A stretch of DNA of 59,113 nt. Source: Thermoleophilia bacterium. GTDB taxonomy: Bacteria > Actinomycetota > Thermoleophilia > Gaiellales > Gaiellaceae. Below, piece by piece: positions 34,235 to 42,613 of the stretch (within the stretch, counting starts at the first letter, position 1; every line of letters starts with the position of its first letter). The stretch lies in assembly GCA_025928515.1 (NCBI GenBank), contig JAICJI010000009.1, positions 1 through 59,113 on the forward strand. The letters run 5' to 3'. The position numbers and the translations under genes are program-made. Below the pieces are notes generated by a model that worked only from the letters and a program-made list of their open reading frames with translations, was not told the DNA's origin and did not search any database.

Positions 34235-35343
34235 GCGGCTTCGGCGACTACGGCGGGCGCTACGTCCCCGAGACGCTGATCCCGGCGCTCGACGAGCTCG
34301 AGCGCGGCTGGCGCGAGGCGCTCGCGGACGACGCGTTTCGCGCCGAGCTGCACGACCTCGCGACGACGTATGCCGGCCGGCCGACTCCGCTCACGCTCGC
34401 CGAGCGCTTCGCGCCGGGCAAGCGGATCTACCTCAAGCGCGAGGACCTCCTCCACACCGGCGCACACAAGCTCAACAACGCGCTCGGCCAAGCGGTGCTC
34501 GCGCGGCGGCTCGGCAAGCGGCGGATCGTCGCCGAGACCGGAGCCGGGCAGCACGGGGTCGCGACCGCCACCGTTTGCGCGCGCTTCGGCTTCGACTGCG
34601 TCGTCTACATGGGTGAGGAGGACATGCGCCGCCAGCGGCCCAACGTCGAGAGGATGCGGCTCCTCGGCGCCGAGGTGCGCGGCGTCGGCTTCGGCACGAA
34701 GACGCTGAAGGAGGCAACGAGCGAAGCGATCCGCGACTGGATCACGAACGTCGAGACGACGCACTACCTCATCGGCTCCTGCGTCGGCCCGGCGCCGTAC
34801 CCGGAGCTCGTGGCCGAGCTGCAGTCCGTCATCGGCCGCGAGGCGCGCGAGCAGATGCTCGCGGCCGAGCAGCGCCTGCCCGAAGCCGTCGTCGCGTGCG
34901 TCGGCGGCGGCTCGAACGCGATCGGGATCTTCCACGGCTTCCTCGACGACGAGGACGTGCGGCTCGTCGGCGTCGAGGCCGCCGGCGCGGCTTCGCTCGG
35001 CAGCGGCAGGCCGGCAGTGCTCCACGGTGCGCGCTCGTCTGTGCTCGCGGACGAGGACGGCCAGATCGCCGACGCCCACTCGATCTCGGCGGGACTCGAC
35101 TACCCCGGTGTCGGCCCCGAGCACGCCTTTCTCCGCGACACCGGCCGGGCGGAGTACCGCGTCGCGACCGACGAGGAGGCGCTCACGGCGTTCCAGGATC
35201 TCGCCCGCACCGAGGGCATCCTCCCCGCGCTCGAGCCGGCCCATGCGCTCGCACGAGCCCGCGACCTCGACGCCGACCTGATCCTCGTCGGGCTCTCCGG
35301 GCGCGGCGACAAGGACCTCGCAGAAGTGTTGGCTCGATTGTGA
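34231..35343 (+). CDS. trpB: Tryptophan synthase beta subunit
   Basis: TrpB condenses indole and serine. The 370-residue protein has the PLP lysine Lys80 in [13 protein letters not shown], the [12 protein letters not shown] catalytic segment (with the catalytic Glu), the [10 protein letters not shown] phosphate loop and a typical C-terminus ([11 protein letters not shown]). It is the canonical TrpB1 type, about 25 residues short at the N-terminus. trpA does not follow directly: a 487-base interval carrying a repeat-flanked reading frame intervenes. Confidence 0.97.
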   Translation: MSGFGDYGGRYVPETLIPALDELERGWREALADDAFRAELHDLATTYAGRPTPLTLAERFAPGKRIYLKREDLLHTGAHKLNNALGQAVLARRLGKRRIVAETGAGQHGVATATVCARFGFDCVVYMGEEDMRRQRPNVERMRLLGAEVRGVGFGTKTLKEATSEAIRDWITNVETTHYLIGSCVGPAPYPELVAELQSVIGREAREQMLAAEQRLPEAVVACVGGGSNAIGIFHGFLDDEDVRLVGVEAAGAASLGSGRPAVLHGARSSVLADEDGQIADAHSISAGLDYPGVGPEHAFLRDTGRAEYRVATDEEALTAFQDLARTEGILPALEPAHALARARDLDADLILVGLSGRGDKDLAEVLARL

Positions 35344-35371
35344 CCCCACACACGACCGGGAACAGTGTCGA

Positions 35372-35421
35372 GACCCGCGCAAGTAACAAGTTGTCACAAG
35401 GACACAATCTCGTGACGTTCG
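35372..35421. repeat. Left copy of ~50-bp direct repeat in the trp operon
   Basis: This copy and the one at 35772-35820 match at all but a few positions. It contains GTAACAA-G-TTGTCAC (one mismatch from a perfect palindrome), an AAGGA motif and a GTGACG nine bases later. It begins 28 bases after the trpB stop. Confidence 0.85.
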
Positions 35422-35449
35422 GCAGATCCTCGACGAAGCCGCCACATCG

Positions 35450-35785
35450 GTGTTACTCGCAGTGGCCGAGGATCGGACCGTGCGATTCGCGTCTCGACTT
35501 CCCCGGCCGCTGTTCGACCTCATCGAGCGACTCGCCGAGAAGCCGTTCTCGATCGCGGACATCAATCGACTGGTCGGAGCCGAGGCCGAGCGAGTCGGTG
35601 TCACGAGACCGAGTTACGAACGAGTCCGCGAGCTCGTGCACGAGGCGCGGTGGCTCAGGAGGGATCATCCTTCCGTCGGCCGCACCATCCTCGATGTCGC
35701 TACCCGGACGCGATCGCACGCGGCCTACATCGAGCTTGCCGCCCGCGGGCCTCGCCCTCGACTCCGCGATCGACCCGGCAAGTAA
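35450..35785 (+). CDS. Small reading frame in the repeat-flanked cassette, possibly frameshifted
   Basis: A 111-codon frame starts at GTG 35450 and ends at a TAA that lies inside the right repeat copy. The product is helical and basic, with LPRPLFDLIERLAEKPFSI then ADINRLVGAEAERVGVTRPSYERVRELVHEA, which could hold a helix-turn-helix; I recognise no family. In the same frame the sequence stays protein-like upstream to about 35411 (RDVRQILDEAATS), while the repeat offers AAGGA and GTG ACG in another frame. Inserting one base after codon 3, as the right copy has, would join them, so this may be a frameshifted gene. It uses many more CGA, GAT and CTT codons than its neighbours. Confidence 0.55.
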   Translation: MLLAVAEDRTVRFASRLPRPLFDLIERLAEKPFSIADINRLVGAEAERVGVTRPSYERVRELVHEARWLRRDHPSVGRTILDVATRTRSHAAYIELAARGPRPRLRDRPGK

Positions 35786-35820
35786 CAACTTGTTACAAGG
35801 ACACATTCTCGTGACGCTCG
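35772..35820. repeat. Right copy of the direct repeat, abutting trpA
   Basis: This copy holds the perfect palindrome GTAACAA-C-TTGTTAC (35782-35796), the TAA stop of the cassette frame within it, AAGGA, and GTGACG opening a 7-codon dead-end frame that stops just before the trpA GTG. The two copies are 399-400 bases apart. Confidence 0.85.
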
Positions 35821-35830
35821 CGAGACCCGT

Positions 35831-36535
35831 GTGACTCGGAAGTCCCTCGTCATCTACCTCATGGCCGGGCCGGAAACGCCCGAGCTCGCACGCGCCGCCG
35901 TCGAGGGCGGCGCAGATGTCATAGAGCTCGGCTTCCCGTTCTCGGATCCGCTCGCCGAGGGGCCGGTGATCCGGCGCGCGTCGGAGCTCGCCCTCGCCCG
36001 CGGGATGCGCACCCACGCCTGCCTCGACGTGGTCGCGAGGACGCGCGAGCTGCTGCCCGACACGCCGCTCGTGCCGATGACCTATGCGGCGATTCTCGAG
36101 GCGTACGGCTACGACCGCTTCGCGGCCGATGCGCGGGAGCGCGGCGCGTCGAGCTTCATCCTCGTCGACCTCCCCGTCGAGGAGCAGCCGGCGCTGCGCA
36201 GGATCCAGCTCGTCGCCCCGACCTCGACCGAGGAGCGGATCCGGGCCGCCGCGGCCGCGACCGACGGCTGGCTCTACCTCGTCTCCGTGACGGGGACGAC
36301 CGGCGCCCGAACGGAGCTCTCGCCAGCCCTGCCGCCGCTCATGGAGCGGGTGCGGGCCGTCACTGACGTGCCCGTCTACATCGGCTTCGGGATCTCGAAT
36401 GCGAAGCTTGCACGCGCGGCCGGCGAGCTCGCCGACGGCGTCGTCGTCGGGTCGCGCGCCGTGGAGGTCGCCCAGGACGGTCCCGGCCCCCTACGCGACT
36501 TCGTCGCCTCGCTGCGCGACGCGCTCGGGACTTAG
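35831..36535 (+). CDS. trpA: Tryptophan synthase alpha subunit
   Basis: TrpA cleaves indole-3-glycerol phosphate and channels indole to TrpB. The 234-residue chain is some 30 residues short. It lacks the N-terminal helix and an internal stretch before LVAPTSTEERI. Glu32 matches the catalytic Glu49 of E. coli, but the position of catalytic Asp60 is Glu43 (SDPLAEGP rather than SDPLADGP). The TGTTGARTELS and VYIGFGISNA phosphate-binding loops are present. The GTG start immediately follows the cassette repeat, so translation must be re-initiated here. Confidence 0.92.
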   Translation: MTRKSLVIYLMAGPETPELARAAVEGGADVIELGFPFSDPLAEGPVIRRASELALARGMRTHACLDVVARTRELLPDTPLVPMTYAAILEAYGYDRFAADARERGASSFILVDLPVEEQPALRRIQLVAPTSTEERIRAAAAATDGWLYLVSVTGTTGARTELSPALPPLMERVRAVTDVPVYIGFGISNAKLARAAGELADGVVVGSRAVEVAQDGPGPLRDFVASLRDALGT

Positions 36536-36542
36536 AGGACTC

Positions 36543-37715
36543 TCACGCCTCGCTCAGCTCGCTCTCACCCTGGGCCGCGACCATCACTTCCAGCCCGACC
36601 CCCTCCTCGGACAGCGCCCCTCCAAGCCCGGCGCCGGCTTCTCCCCCCTCCACCGCCGGCGTCGGGCTCGGCGCGTCCGGGGCGGCGGCGATGCGCACCG
36701 GCAGATGAAGCCGGAACGCCGTCCCTCGAGGCAACGGCCTGACCGAGCAGCGGCCGCCGTGGACCCGGGCGACCGCGGCGACGATCGCCAGGCCGAGCCC
36801 CGCGCCGCCCCGCTCGCGCGTGCGGGCTCCGTCGGCACGCGCCCAGCGGTCGAAGATGCGAGGGAGCGCCTCGGGCGGGACGCCGCTACCCGAGTCCGAG
36901 ACCTCGATCACGACTCCGCCTGCTCCGTCCGCGTGCGCCGCGAGCTCGACGGCGTCGCCGGGATCCGTGTACTTGACCGCGTTCTCGAGCAGCGCATCGA
37001 GCCCGTTGCGGAGCGCCTCGGGATCGGCGAGCATCTTTCCCGCGAGGTCGACGTCGAGCCGCCACGCACGCGGAGCGACCTCCGACCAGCGGATGAACAG
37101 GTCAGAGAGGAACGCCTCGAGATCGACCTCCTCGAAGGCACCGGCCTGCTGCTCGGATTTCGCCAGGAGCAACAGCCGCTCGACGATCCGCTCCATCCGG
37201 CTCAGCTCGTCGAGCGCCACGTCCAGCTCGGGCGAGTCCGGCTGCTCCCGACGCAGCAGCTCGAGATGGCCGCGTGCGATCGTGACGGGCGTGCGCAGCT
37301 CGTGCGAGGCGTCGTGGAGAAACCGCTCCTGCCGTTCGAGCAGCGACGCCCGCATCTCGGCGACGCCCTGCACCTCCGCGAGTGCCGCCTGACGCCGTTG
37401 CGCGTGCCAGACCATCGCCAGGAACATCGCCGACATGAGTGGCACCTCGAACAACTCGCCCCAGAGCTGCGTGCCGTCGAACGCGTCGGAGAAGATGCTC
37501 GCGCCCGTCGCCACGATCACGACGGAAAGAACGGCCCACATCGTCCGCATCGACCAGGTGCGGATGCCGTAGACGATCGTGAGGCTGATCCAGACGAAGT
37601 GGAACGGGATCGTCTCCCAGCTCGGCCAGGCCACCATCGCCACCCAGTTCGCAGTGGCGAAAACCGCCCACGCGGCTTCGAGCGGATTACGCCGTAGCCA
37701 GGCGGTAACCCGCAC
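36543..37715 (-). CDS. Membrane sensor histidine kinase
   Basis: The kinase is 390 residues from the GTG that overlaps the response regulator end by 29 bases. Four hydrophobic segments occupy about residues 10-105 with almost no extracytoplasmic loop, implying that it senses a membrane or redox state. The phosphoacceptor His is in FLHDASHELRTPVTIARGH; the ATPase domain has ALLENAVKYTD, DSGSGVPPEALPRIFDRW and GAGLGLAIVAAV. The C-terminus has an acidic Gly/Ala/Pro tail. It is divergent from the cytochrome oxidase genes and converges on trpA. Confidence 0.93.
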   Translation of the reverse strand: MRVTAWLRRNPLEAAWAVFATANWVAMVAWPSWETIPFHFVWISLTIVYGIRTWSMRTMWAVLSVVIVATGASIFSDAFDGTQLWGELFEVPLMSAMFLAMVWHAQRRQAALAEVQGVAEMRASLLERQERFLHDASHELRTPVTIARGHLELLRREQPDSPELDVALDELSRMERIVERLLLLAKSEQQAGAFEEVDLEAFLSDLFIRWSEVAPRAWRLDVDLAGKMLADPEALRNGLDALLENAVKYTDPGDAVELAAHADGAGGVVIEVSDSGSGVPPEALPRIFDRWARADGARTRERGGAGLGLAIVAAVARVHGGRCSVRPLPRGTAFRLHLPVRIAAAPDAPSPTPAVEGGEAGAGLGGALSEEGVGLEVMVAAQGESELSEA

Positions 37716-38352
37716 TCCGCACCGTCTCGATCGCCGCCTCCGGCCCGAGCTTCTGCCGCAGCCTGCGCACACAGACCTCGACGACGTTGGAGCCGGGGTC
37801 GAAGTCGTAGCCCCACACTTCGGAGAGCAGCCGCTCCCTGCTCACGACCTCACCCGCGTGCACGAGCAGGTGATGGAGGAGCCGGAACTCGCGATCGGAA
37901 AGGTCCGCGGTCCGCTCGCCCACCGCTGCCTGGCGTCGAGCGACGTCGAGGACGACGTTGCCGCCGCGCAGAACGTGCTCGTCGCCGAAGGCCGCCGCGC
38001 CGCGCAGCCGGACCCGGATCCGGGCGAGCAGCTCGTCGAGCGAGAACGGCTTCGCGAGGTAGTCGGTGGCGCCGAGCTCGAAGCCGCGGAGCTTCGTCTG
38101 GACGTCACTACGCGCGGAGAGGATCACGACCGGCAATTCAGGCTTCGTGCGGCGCAGCTCACGCAGGATCTGCAGCCCGTTGAGCCCCGGCAGCAGCAGG
38201 TCGAGCACGACGAGGTCCCAGCGCGTCGCCGTCGCCAGGTCGAGCCCTTGGCGGCCGTCACCCGCAGCAACGACGCTGTAGCCCTCGGCCTCGAGCCCGC
38301 GGGTGAGGAACGCCTGGATTCGCGCTTCGTCCTCGATCACCAAGATCCGCAT
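37687..38352 (-). CDS. OmpR-family response regulator
   Basis: The 221-residue protein has the receiver Asp in VVLDLLLPGLNG, the conserved Lys in DYLAKPFSLDEL, and a winged-helix domain (NVVEVCVRRLRQKLG, ETVRSAGYRLA). The ATG is preceded by GGAGG with 5-base spacing; an in-frame ATG 24 codons upstream is unlikely. It shares an intergenic region of 114 bases with the oxidase operon and is a natural candidate to regulate it. Confidence 0.96.
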   Translation of the reverse strand: MRILVIEDEARIQAFLTRGLEAEGYSVVAAGDGRQGLDLATATRWDLVVLDLLLPGLNGLQILRELRRTKPELPVVILSARSDVQTKLRGFELGATDYLAKPFSLDELLARIRVRLRGAAAFGDEHVLRGGNVVLDVARRQAAVGERTADLSDREFRLLHHLLVHAGEVVSRERLLSEVWGYDFDPGSNVVEVCVRRLRQKLGPEAAIETVRSAGYRLATA

Positions 38353-38385
38353 ACCGACCTCCGGCCGTGAATGTAACCGCTCCCC

Positions 38386-38432
38386 GATGACATGTACATG
38401 ACGCGGAGATGACACGTTGGTCATGAGTCATC
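38386..38432. promoter_or_regulatory. Cluster of GATGAC half-sites and a palindrome between regulator and oxidase genes
   Basis: GATGAC occurs at 38386-38391 and 38408-38413, and its inverse GTCATC at 38427-38432. CATGTACATG, a 10-base palindrome, is at 38391-38400. These are candidate binding sites for the divergent response regulator. Confidence 0.4.
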
Positions 38433-38466
38433 CGCGGCGACAACGGACTTGGTAGGAACCGCTCCG

Positions 38467-39147
38467 ATGCGGCCCGGAGTGAAGCTCCTGCTCGTCGCCG
38501 CGGCCCTCACGGCCGCAGGCGTCGTGATCGGGTTCTACGTCTCGAACCTCACCTCGTTGGCGGGCTCGCCCACATACACGCCTCCGGTGGCGAACGCGAG
38601 CAGCGGGCATCCGGTCGTGAACCTCCAGATCCAGACCGTGGCCGCGGTCGGCCCGAAGCTCAGCCCGAACCCGGACTGGGTCTCGTACCTGATCAAGAAC
38701 AACGGGCAGTGGCAGCGCAAGACGGTGTGGGACCTGCCGGCTCACGCGACCGTGCACGTGACGATCTACAACTTCGACGGCGCGAGCGGCCTGCGGAACC
38801 CGTATCTCGCCCGGCCGCAGGGCATGGTCGGCAACCAGATCCTCGTCGACGGCAAGCCGACGCAGGCGGTCGACCCGAACGAGGCGTCGCACACGTTCGC
38901 CGTGCCGGCACTCGGGCTCATCCTCGCGATTCCCGGCGTCGCCGACGAGGCGAAGGATCAGTGCGGCTACGCGCCGTGCCCGATGTCGAACGCGCACCGG
39001 ACGATCCAGTTCACGTTCCACACGACGACGCCCGGCCACTACCGGTGGCAGTGCTTCGTGCCGTGCGCGGCAGGCTGGATCGACGGCTTCGGCGGGCCGA
39101 TGCAGACGATCGGCTACATGGACGGCTTCCTCAACGTGAAGGCCTGA
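38467..39147 (+). CDS. Cytochrome oxidase subunit II-like cupredoxin, degenerate CuA site
   Basis: The 226-residue protein has an N-terminal membrane helix (about 7-28) and a cupredoxin domain. Near the C-terminus, HYRWQCFVPCAAGW has the Cys-x3-Cys of a CuA loop (Cys196 and Cys200), and His142 (SHTFAVP) could be the first histidine ligand. However, the usual Glu between the cysteines, the second His and the Met are not at their normal spacing (Trp lies at the His position). It precedes the true ctaC, overlapping by TGATG. It may hold a different copper site or act in assembly. An upstream in-frame TTG would add six residues. Confidence 0.8.
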   Translation: MRPGVKLLLVAAALTAAGVVIGFYVSNLTSLAGSPTYTPPVANASSGHPVVNLQIQTVAAVGPKLSPNPDWVSYLIKNNGQWQRKTVWDLPAHATVHVTIYNFDGASGLRNPYLARPQGMVGNQILVDGKPTQAVDPNEASHTFAVPALGLILAIPGVADEAKDQCGYAPCPMSNAHRTIQFTFHTTTPGHYRWQCFVPCAAGWIDGFGGPMQTIGYMDGFLNVKA

Positions 39148-40034
39148 TGGCAGCCGAGCCGAGCGCAGCGTCGAGACCACCGGCCGACTCGACGAACCAC
39201 GGCTTCCGGGTCGTCGTCGCGTGGATCGCCCTGAGCGTCGTCGCGACACCGCTCGTCGCCATCCTCGTCGGGCGCCTCTTCCCCCCCGGTAACGGCAGCG
39301 CCCAGGGCACGGAGCAGGTCTTGGACAACACCGTGCTGCTCTCGGTGATCACGCCCGTCGTCTGCCTGCTTGCCGTCTTCTTCGTCTACGGCCTGCGCTC
39401 GTTCCACGCCGCACCCGGCGCCGTCGTCGACGGGCCGCCGCTGCGGAACGACTCCCGCATCCAGATTCTTTGGATCGTCGGGACGGGCGTGATCGTGCTC
39501 TTCCTCGCCGGCTTCGGCACCTTCGAGCTGCTCCAGAACGGTGCCGGAGGCGGACAAGGCCCGAATCCGATCGCGGTCCCGGGCGGCTCGAAGCTCCAGG
39601 TGCAGGTGATCGGCCAGCAGTGGCAGTTCACGTATCGCTATCCGTCGCTCGGCGGCCTCGAGTCGAACCAGCTCGTCCTGCCCGAGAACACCGACGTCGA
39701 GCTGCACGTCACCTCGCTCGACGTGATCCATTCCTTCTGGGCGTACGAGCTCGGCGTCAAGGCCGACGCCAACCCGGGCTCCGACAACGTCGCGTTCGTC
39801 GAGACGAAGGGCCCCGAGACGTTCCACGTCCGCTGCGCCGAGCTCTGCGGGCTGTGGCACGGCTACATGTACAACAACGGCCGCGTCGTGAGCTCCGCCC
39901 AGTTCCAGTCGTGGGCGTCGCAGCAGAAGAAGCTCTACGCCGCGATCGCGCCGTTCATGAACAAGTCGCCCGCCGACGGCGGCGCACCGTATTCGAAGAC
40001 GTATCTACCCCTACCGTCGGAGAGAGCCGGATGA
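39147..40034 (+). CDS. ctaC: Cytochrome c oxidase subunit II
   Basis: Subunit II takes electrons from the donor through CuA. The 295-residue protein has membrane helices at about 20-44 and 62-82 and a third hydrophobic stretch near 105-127, then the CuA domain with the first His in LDVIHSFWAYELGVK and the complete CAELCGLWHGYM motif. No fused cytochrome c is seen, so the donor is separate. The gene overlaps ctaD by ATGA. Confidence 0.96.
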   Translation: MAAEPSAASRPPADSTNHGFRVVVAWIALSVVATPLVAILVGRLFPPGNGSAQGTEQVLDNTVLLSVITPVVCLLAVFFVYGLRSFHAAPGAVVDGPPLRNDSRIQILWIVGTGVIVLFLAGFGTFELLQNGAGGGQGPNPIAVPGGSKLQVQVIGQQWQFTYRYPSLGGLESNQLVLPENTDVELHVTSLDVIHSFWAYELGVKADANPGSDNVAFVETKGPETFHVRCAELCGLWHGYMYNNGRVVSSAQFQSWASQQKKLYAAIAPFMNKSPADGGAPYSKTYLPLPSERAG

Positions 40035-41923
40035 CCGCCGTCGCCGCCCCGCCGCCGCGCCCGCTGTGGCGCCGCCTGCTCGGCTTCAACCTCCTCACCG
40101 CCCTCGTGCTCGGCGTCGGCGGCTGGTACGTCGGCTGGTTCGGAGCCCACGCCGTCAAGGGGCTCAGCATCGCCTACTTCGCGGACACCGACTACAACGA
40201 GCTGTCGGTCGTCATGGCTTACATCGGCGGTGTCGTCGGCTTCCTCGTCGGCCTCGGTTTCCTCAACTATCCGATCGCGCGCATGCGCGGCTACCCCCCA
40301 TCGCTGCGCGAGAAGGAGACGCACGGCTGGACGCGCTACTTCAGCCTCTGCACCGACCACAAGGTGGTCGGCATCCAGTACCTCTGGGGCATCGGGCTGT
40401 TCTTCTTCATCGGCGGCCTGAACGCGATGCTGATCCGCACCGAGCTGCTGCGGCCGAACCATCAGGTGTTCCCGGCCGGCACGTACCTGACGATCGTCGG
40501 CATGCACGGGACGATGATGATGGGGATGATGACGAGCGGGATCCTCGGCCCGTTCGCCAACTACCTCGTCCCGATCATGATCGGCGCCCGGCGGATGGCG
40601 TTCCCCCGTATCGAGGCGCTCACGTTCTGGCTGCTGATGGCGGCCGGCACGATCCTGACGTCGACGATCTTCTTCGGCGGCTTCCCGACCGGCTGGACCG
40701 GCTACGCGCCGCTCTCGAACGAGGGCAATCCGGGGATGGACAACTACCTCCTGTTCTTCGCCCTCGTCGGGATCTCGATGACGCTGCTCGGCCTGAACAT
40801 GATCGCGACGGTCCTGACGATGCGTGCGCCCGGCTTGACGTGGACGCGGCTGCCCATATTCGTCTGGGGCGTCCTCTCCACCGCCGTCCTGATGGTGCTC
40901 GCCGCGCCGGTGCTCATCGCGACGCTGGGGATGGAGATGCTCGACCGGACGGCGCAGACGACGTTCTTCGTGGCGGCCGGCGGCGGGAGTAGCTACCTCT
41001 ACCAGAACCTCTTCTGGGTCTTCGGCCACCCGGAGGTGTACATCCTCGCCCTGCCGGGCTTCGCGATCGTCCTCGAGTTGTTGCCCGTGTTCTCGCGGAA
41101 GCCGCTCTGGGGTTACCGGCTCGCGGTCGGCGGGCTGCTCGGCGTATCGCTCCTCTCGTGGTTCGTGTGGCAGCACCATCTGTTCGTCAGCGGCATCAAC
41201 GGCGACCTGCGCCCGTTCTACATGCTCTCGACCGAGCTCATCTCGATCCCGACCGGCTTCACGTTCCTCTGCGGGATGATGACGCTCTGGCGCGGCAACA
41301 TCCGCTTCACCGTGCCGATGCTGTTCTGCCTCGCCTGGTTCTTCAACTTCTTGATCGGCGGGCTCTCGGGCGTCTTCCTCTCCGACGTGCCGAGTGACGT
41401 GACGACCCACGGCAGCTTCTTCTCGATGGCCCACTTCCACTACACGATCATGGGCGGCCTCGTCTTCACGTTCTTCGCGGCGATCTACTACTGGGTGCCG
41501 AAGATGACCGGCTGGGAGCTGAACGAGCGCCTTGGGAAGGTCCACTTCTGGACGATGTTCATCTTCTTCAACTCGACGTTCTTCCCGCTCTTCATCGCCG
41601 GCTTCGAGGGCCAGCCACGCCGCGTCGTGACGTACTCGTCACATCTGCAGTTCCTCAACGACTGGGTCTCGGTCTCGGCCTTCCTGCTCGGGATCTCGAT
41701 GCTCGTCTTCCTCTTCAACCTCGTCTGGTCGCTCGCGTTCGTGAAGAAGCCGGCCGAGGCGAACCCGTGGTCGTCTCGCTCGATCGAGTTCCAGCTGCCC
41801 TCGCCGGTGCCGGTGCACAACTTCGACCGCATCCCCGTGTTCTCGAGCGATCCGTACGGCTACGGCGAAGGCCCGGTTCCGACGTGGGTCGCTCCGGCCG
41901 GCGCGCCGGCGGGGAGCGAGTAG
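40031..41923 (+). CDS. ctaD: Cytochrome c oxidase subunit I
   Basis: Subunit I holds heme a, heme a3 and CuB and pumps protons. The 630-residue chain has an N-terminal extension of about 100 residues with two extra helices before the canonical start (THGWTRYFSLCTDHKVVG). Ligands are visible: His in VGMHGTMMMG (heme a), FGHPEVYILALPGF with the His-Tyr crosslink pair, WQHHLFVSG (CuB) and MAHFHYTIMGG (hemes a3 and a). GHPEVY and the YLYQNLFWVF context indicate the A-type heme-copper oxidase family. Confidence 0.97.
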   Translation: MTAVAAPPPRPLWRRLLGFNLLTALVLGVGGWYVGWFGAHAVKGLSIAYFADTDYNELSVVMAYIGGVVGFLVGLGFLNYPIARMRGYPPSLREKETHGWTRYFSLCTDHKVVGIQYLWGIGLFFFIGGLNAMLIRTELLRPNHQVFPAGTYLTIVGMHGTMMMGMMTSGILGPFANYLVPIMIGARRMAFPRIEALTFWLLMAAGTILTSTIFFGGFPTGWTGYAPLSNEGNPGMDNYLLFFALVGISMTLLGLNMIATVLTMRAPGLTWTRLPIFVWGVLSTAVLMVLAAPVLIATLGMEMLDRTAQTTFFVAAGGGSSYLYQNLFWVFGHPEVYILALPGFAIVLELLPVFSRKPLWGYRLAVGGLLGVSLLSWFVWQHHLFVSGINGDLRPFYMLSTELISIPTGFTFLCGMMTLWRGNIRFTVPMLFCLAWFFNFLIGGLSGVFLSDVPSDVTTHGSFFSMAHFHYTIMGGLVFTFFAAIYYWVPKMTGWELNERLGKVHFWTMFIFFNSTFFPLFIAGFEGQPRRVVTYSSHLQFLNDWVSVSAFLLGISMLVFLFNLVWSLAFVKKPAEANPWSSRSIEFQLPSPVPVHNFDRIPVFSSDPYGYGEGPVPTWVAPAGAPAGSE

Positions 41924-41929
41924 CGACTT

Positions 41930-42613
41930 ATGGCCGAGCCACTCGCATACGAAGGCACGGGCTACGAGATCGTCGAGGAGGAGCCGCCCGAGGTGCTCGG
42001 CCGGAACCTCATCTCCGCGAGCTACCTCCTCGCGGGAGCGACCGCCTTCTTCTTCATCGCCTTCGTCTTCGCCTACTTCTACCTCCGCTCGCTGAACAAC
42101 GGCGGGTTGTGGAAGCCGCACGGAGTGGACGCCTCGATCGGCTGGGGCACCGCCGTCGTCGCGTGTTACGTCCTCAGTGCGGTGCTCGTGCGGCTGGGGC
42201 TCACCGATCACCGCGCTCTACGGCGAGCCCAGTGGCGCCAGAAGGGCGGAGCCGCGCTCCTCGTCGGTGTCGTCGGGCTCGTGTTGCAGGTGATCGCCTG
42301 GACACACCAGAGCTTCGGGCCTGCCGACGGCGGCTTCGCGAGCGTCTACTTCGGCTGGACGGCGTTCCTCTTCCTGTTCGTGCTCGGGACGCTGCTCTGG
42401 CTCGAGATGACCTTCGCCACCTCGCTGCGCTATCGCACGATGGAAACCCAGGCGCCGCCGCCCGGCCACGCGTCGGGCGACCCGCACCGCGAGGCGCACG
42501 ACATCCGCGACCCGCTCTCGCTCGTCCGCGCCGAGCTCGTCGGGCTCAGCTTCTACTGGACGTTCCTCGCCGGGATCGCCGTCCTCAGCTGGATCGTTCT
42601 CTATCTCGTCTAG
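41930..42613 (+). CDS. ctaE: Cytochrome c oxidase subunit III
   Basis: The 227-residue protein has five or so membrane segments and family blocks such as FVFAYFYLRSLNN, AWTHQSFGPADGGFASVYFGWTAF (quoted in part: FASVYFGWT) and SLVRAELVGLSFYWTFLAGIAVLSWIVLY (in part: LSFYWTFLAG). It follows ctaD after six bases and is joined to ctaG without a gap. Confidence 0.94.
   Translation: MAEPLAYEGTGYEIVEEEPPEVLGRNLISASYLLAGATAFFFIAFVFAYFYLRSLNNGGLWKPHGVDASIGWGTAVVACYVLSAVLVRLGLTDHRALRRAQWRQKGGAALLVGVVGLVLQVIAWTHQSFGPADGGFASVYFGWTAFLFLFVLGTLLWLEMTFATSLRYRTMETQAPPPGHASGDPHREAHDIRDPLSLVRAELVGLSFYWTFLAGIAVLSWIVLYLV

Noticed and set aside
35372-35820. Insertion sequence between trpB and trpA
   Set aside because: The flanking repeats are direct, about 50 bases, and contain gene-start and gene-stop signals; there is no transposase and no terminal inverted repeat pair.
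39935-41545. 536-codon open frame antisense to ctaD
   Set aside because: ctaD is unambiguous on the plus strand; the antisense product is a low-complexity Arg/Glu/Asp-rich chain with no domain.
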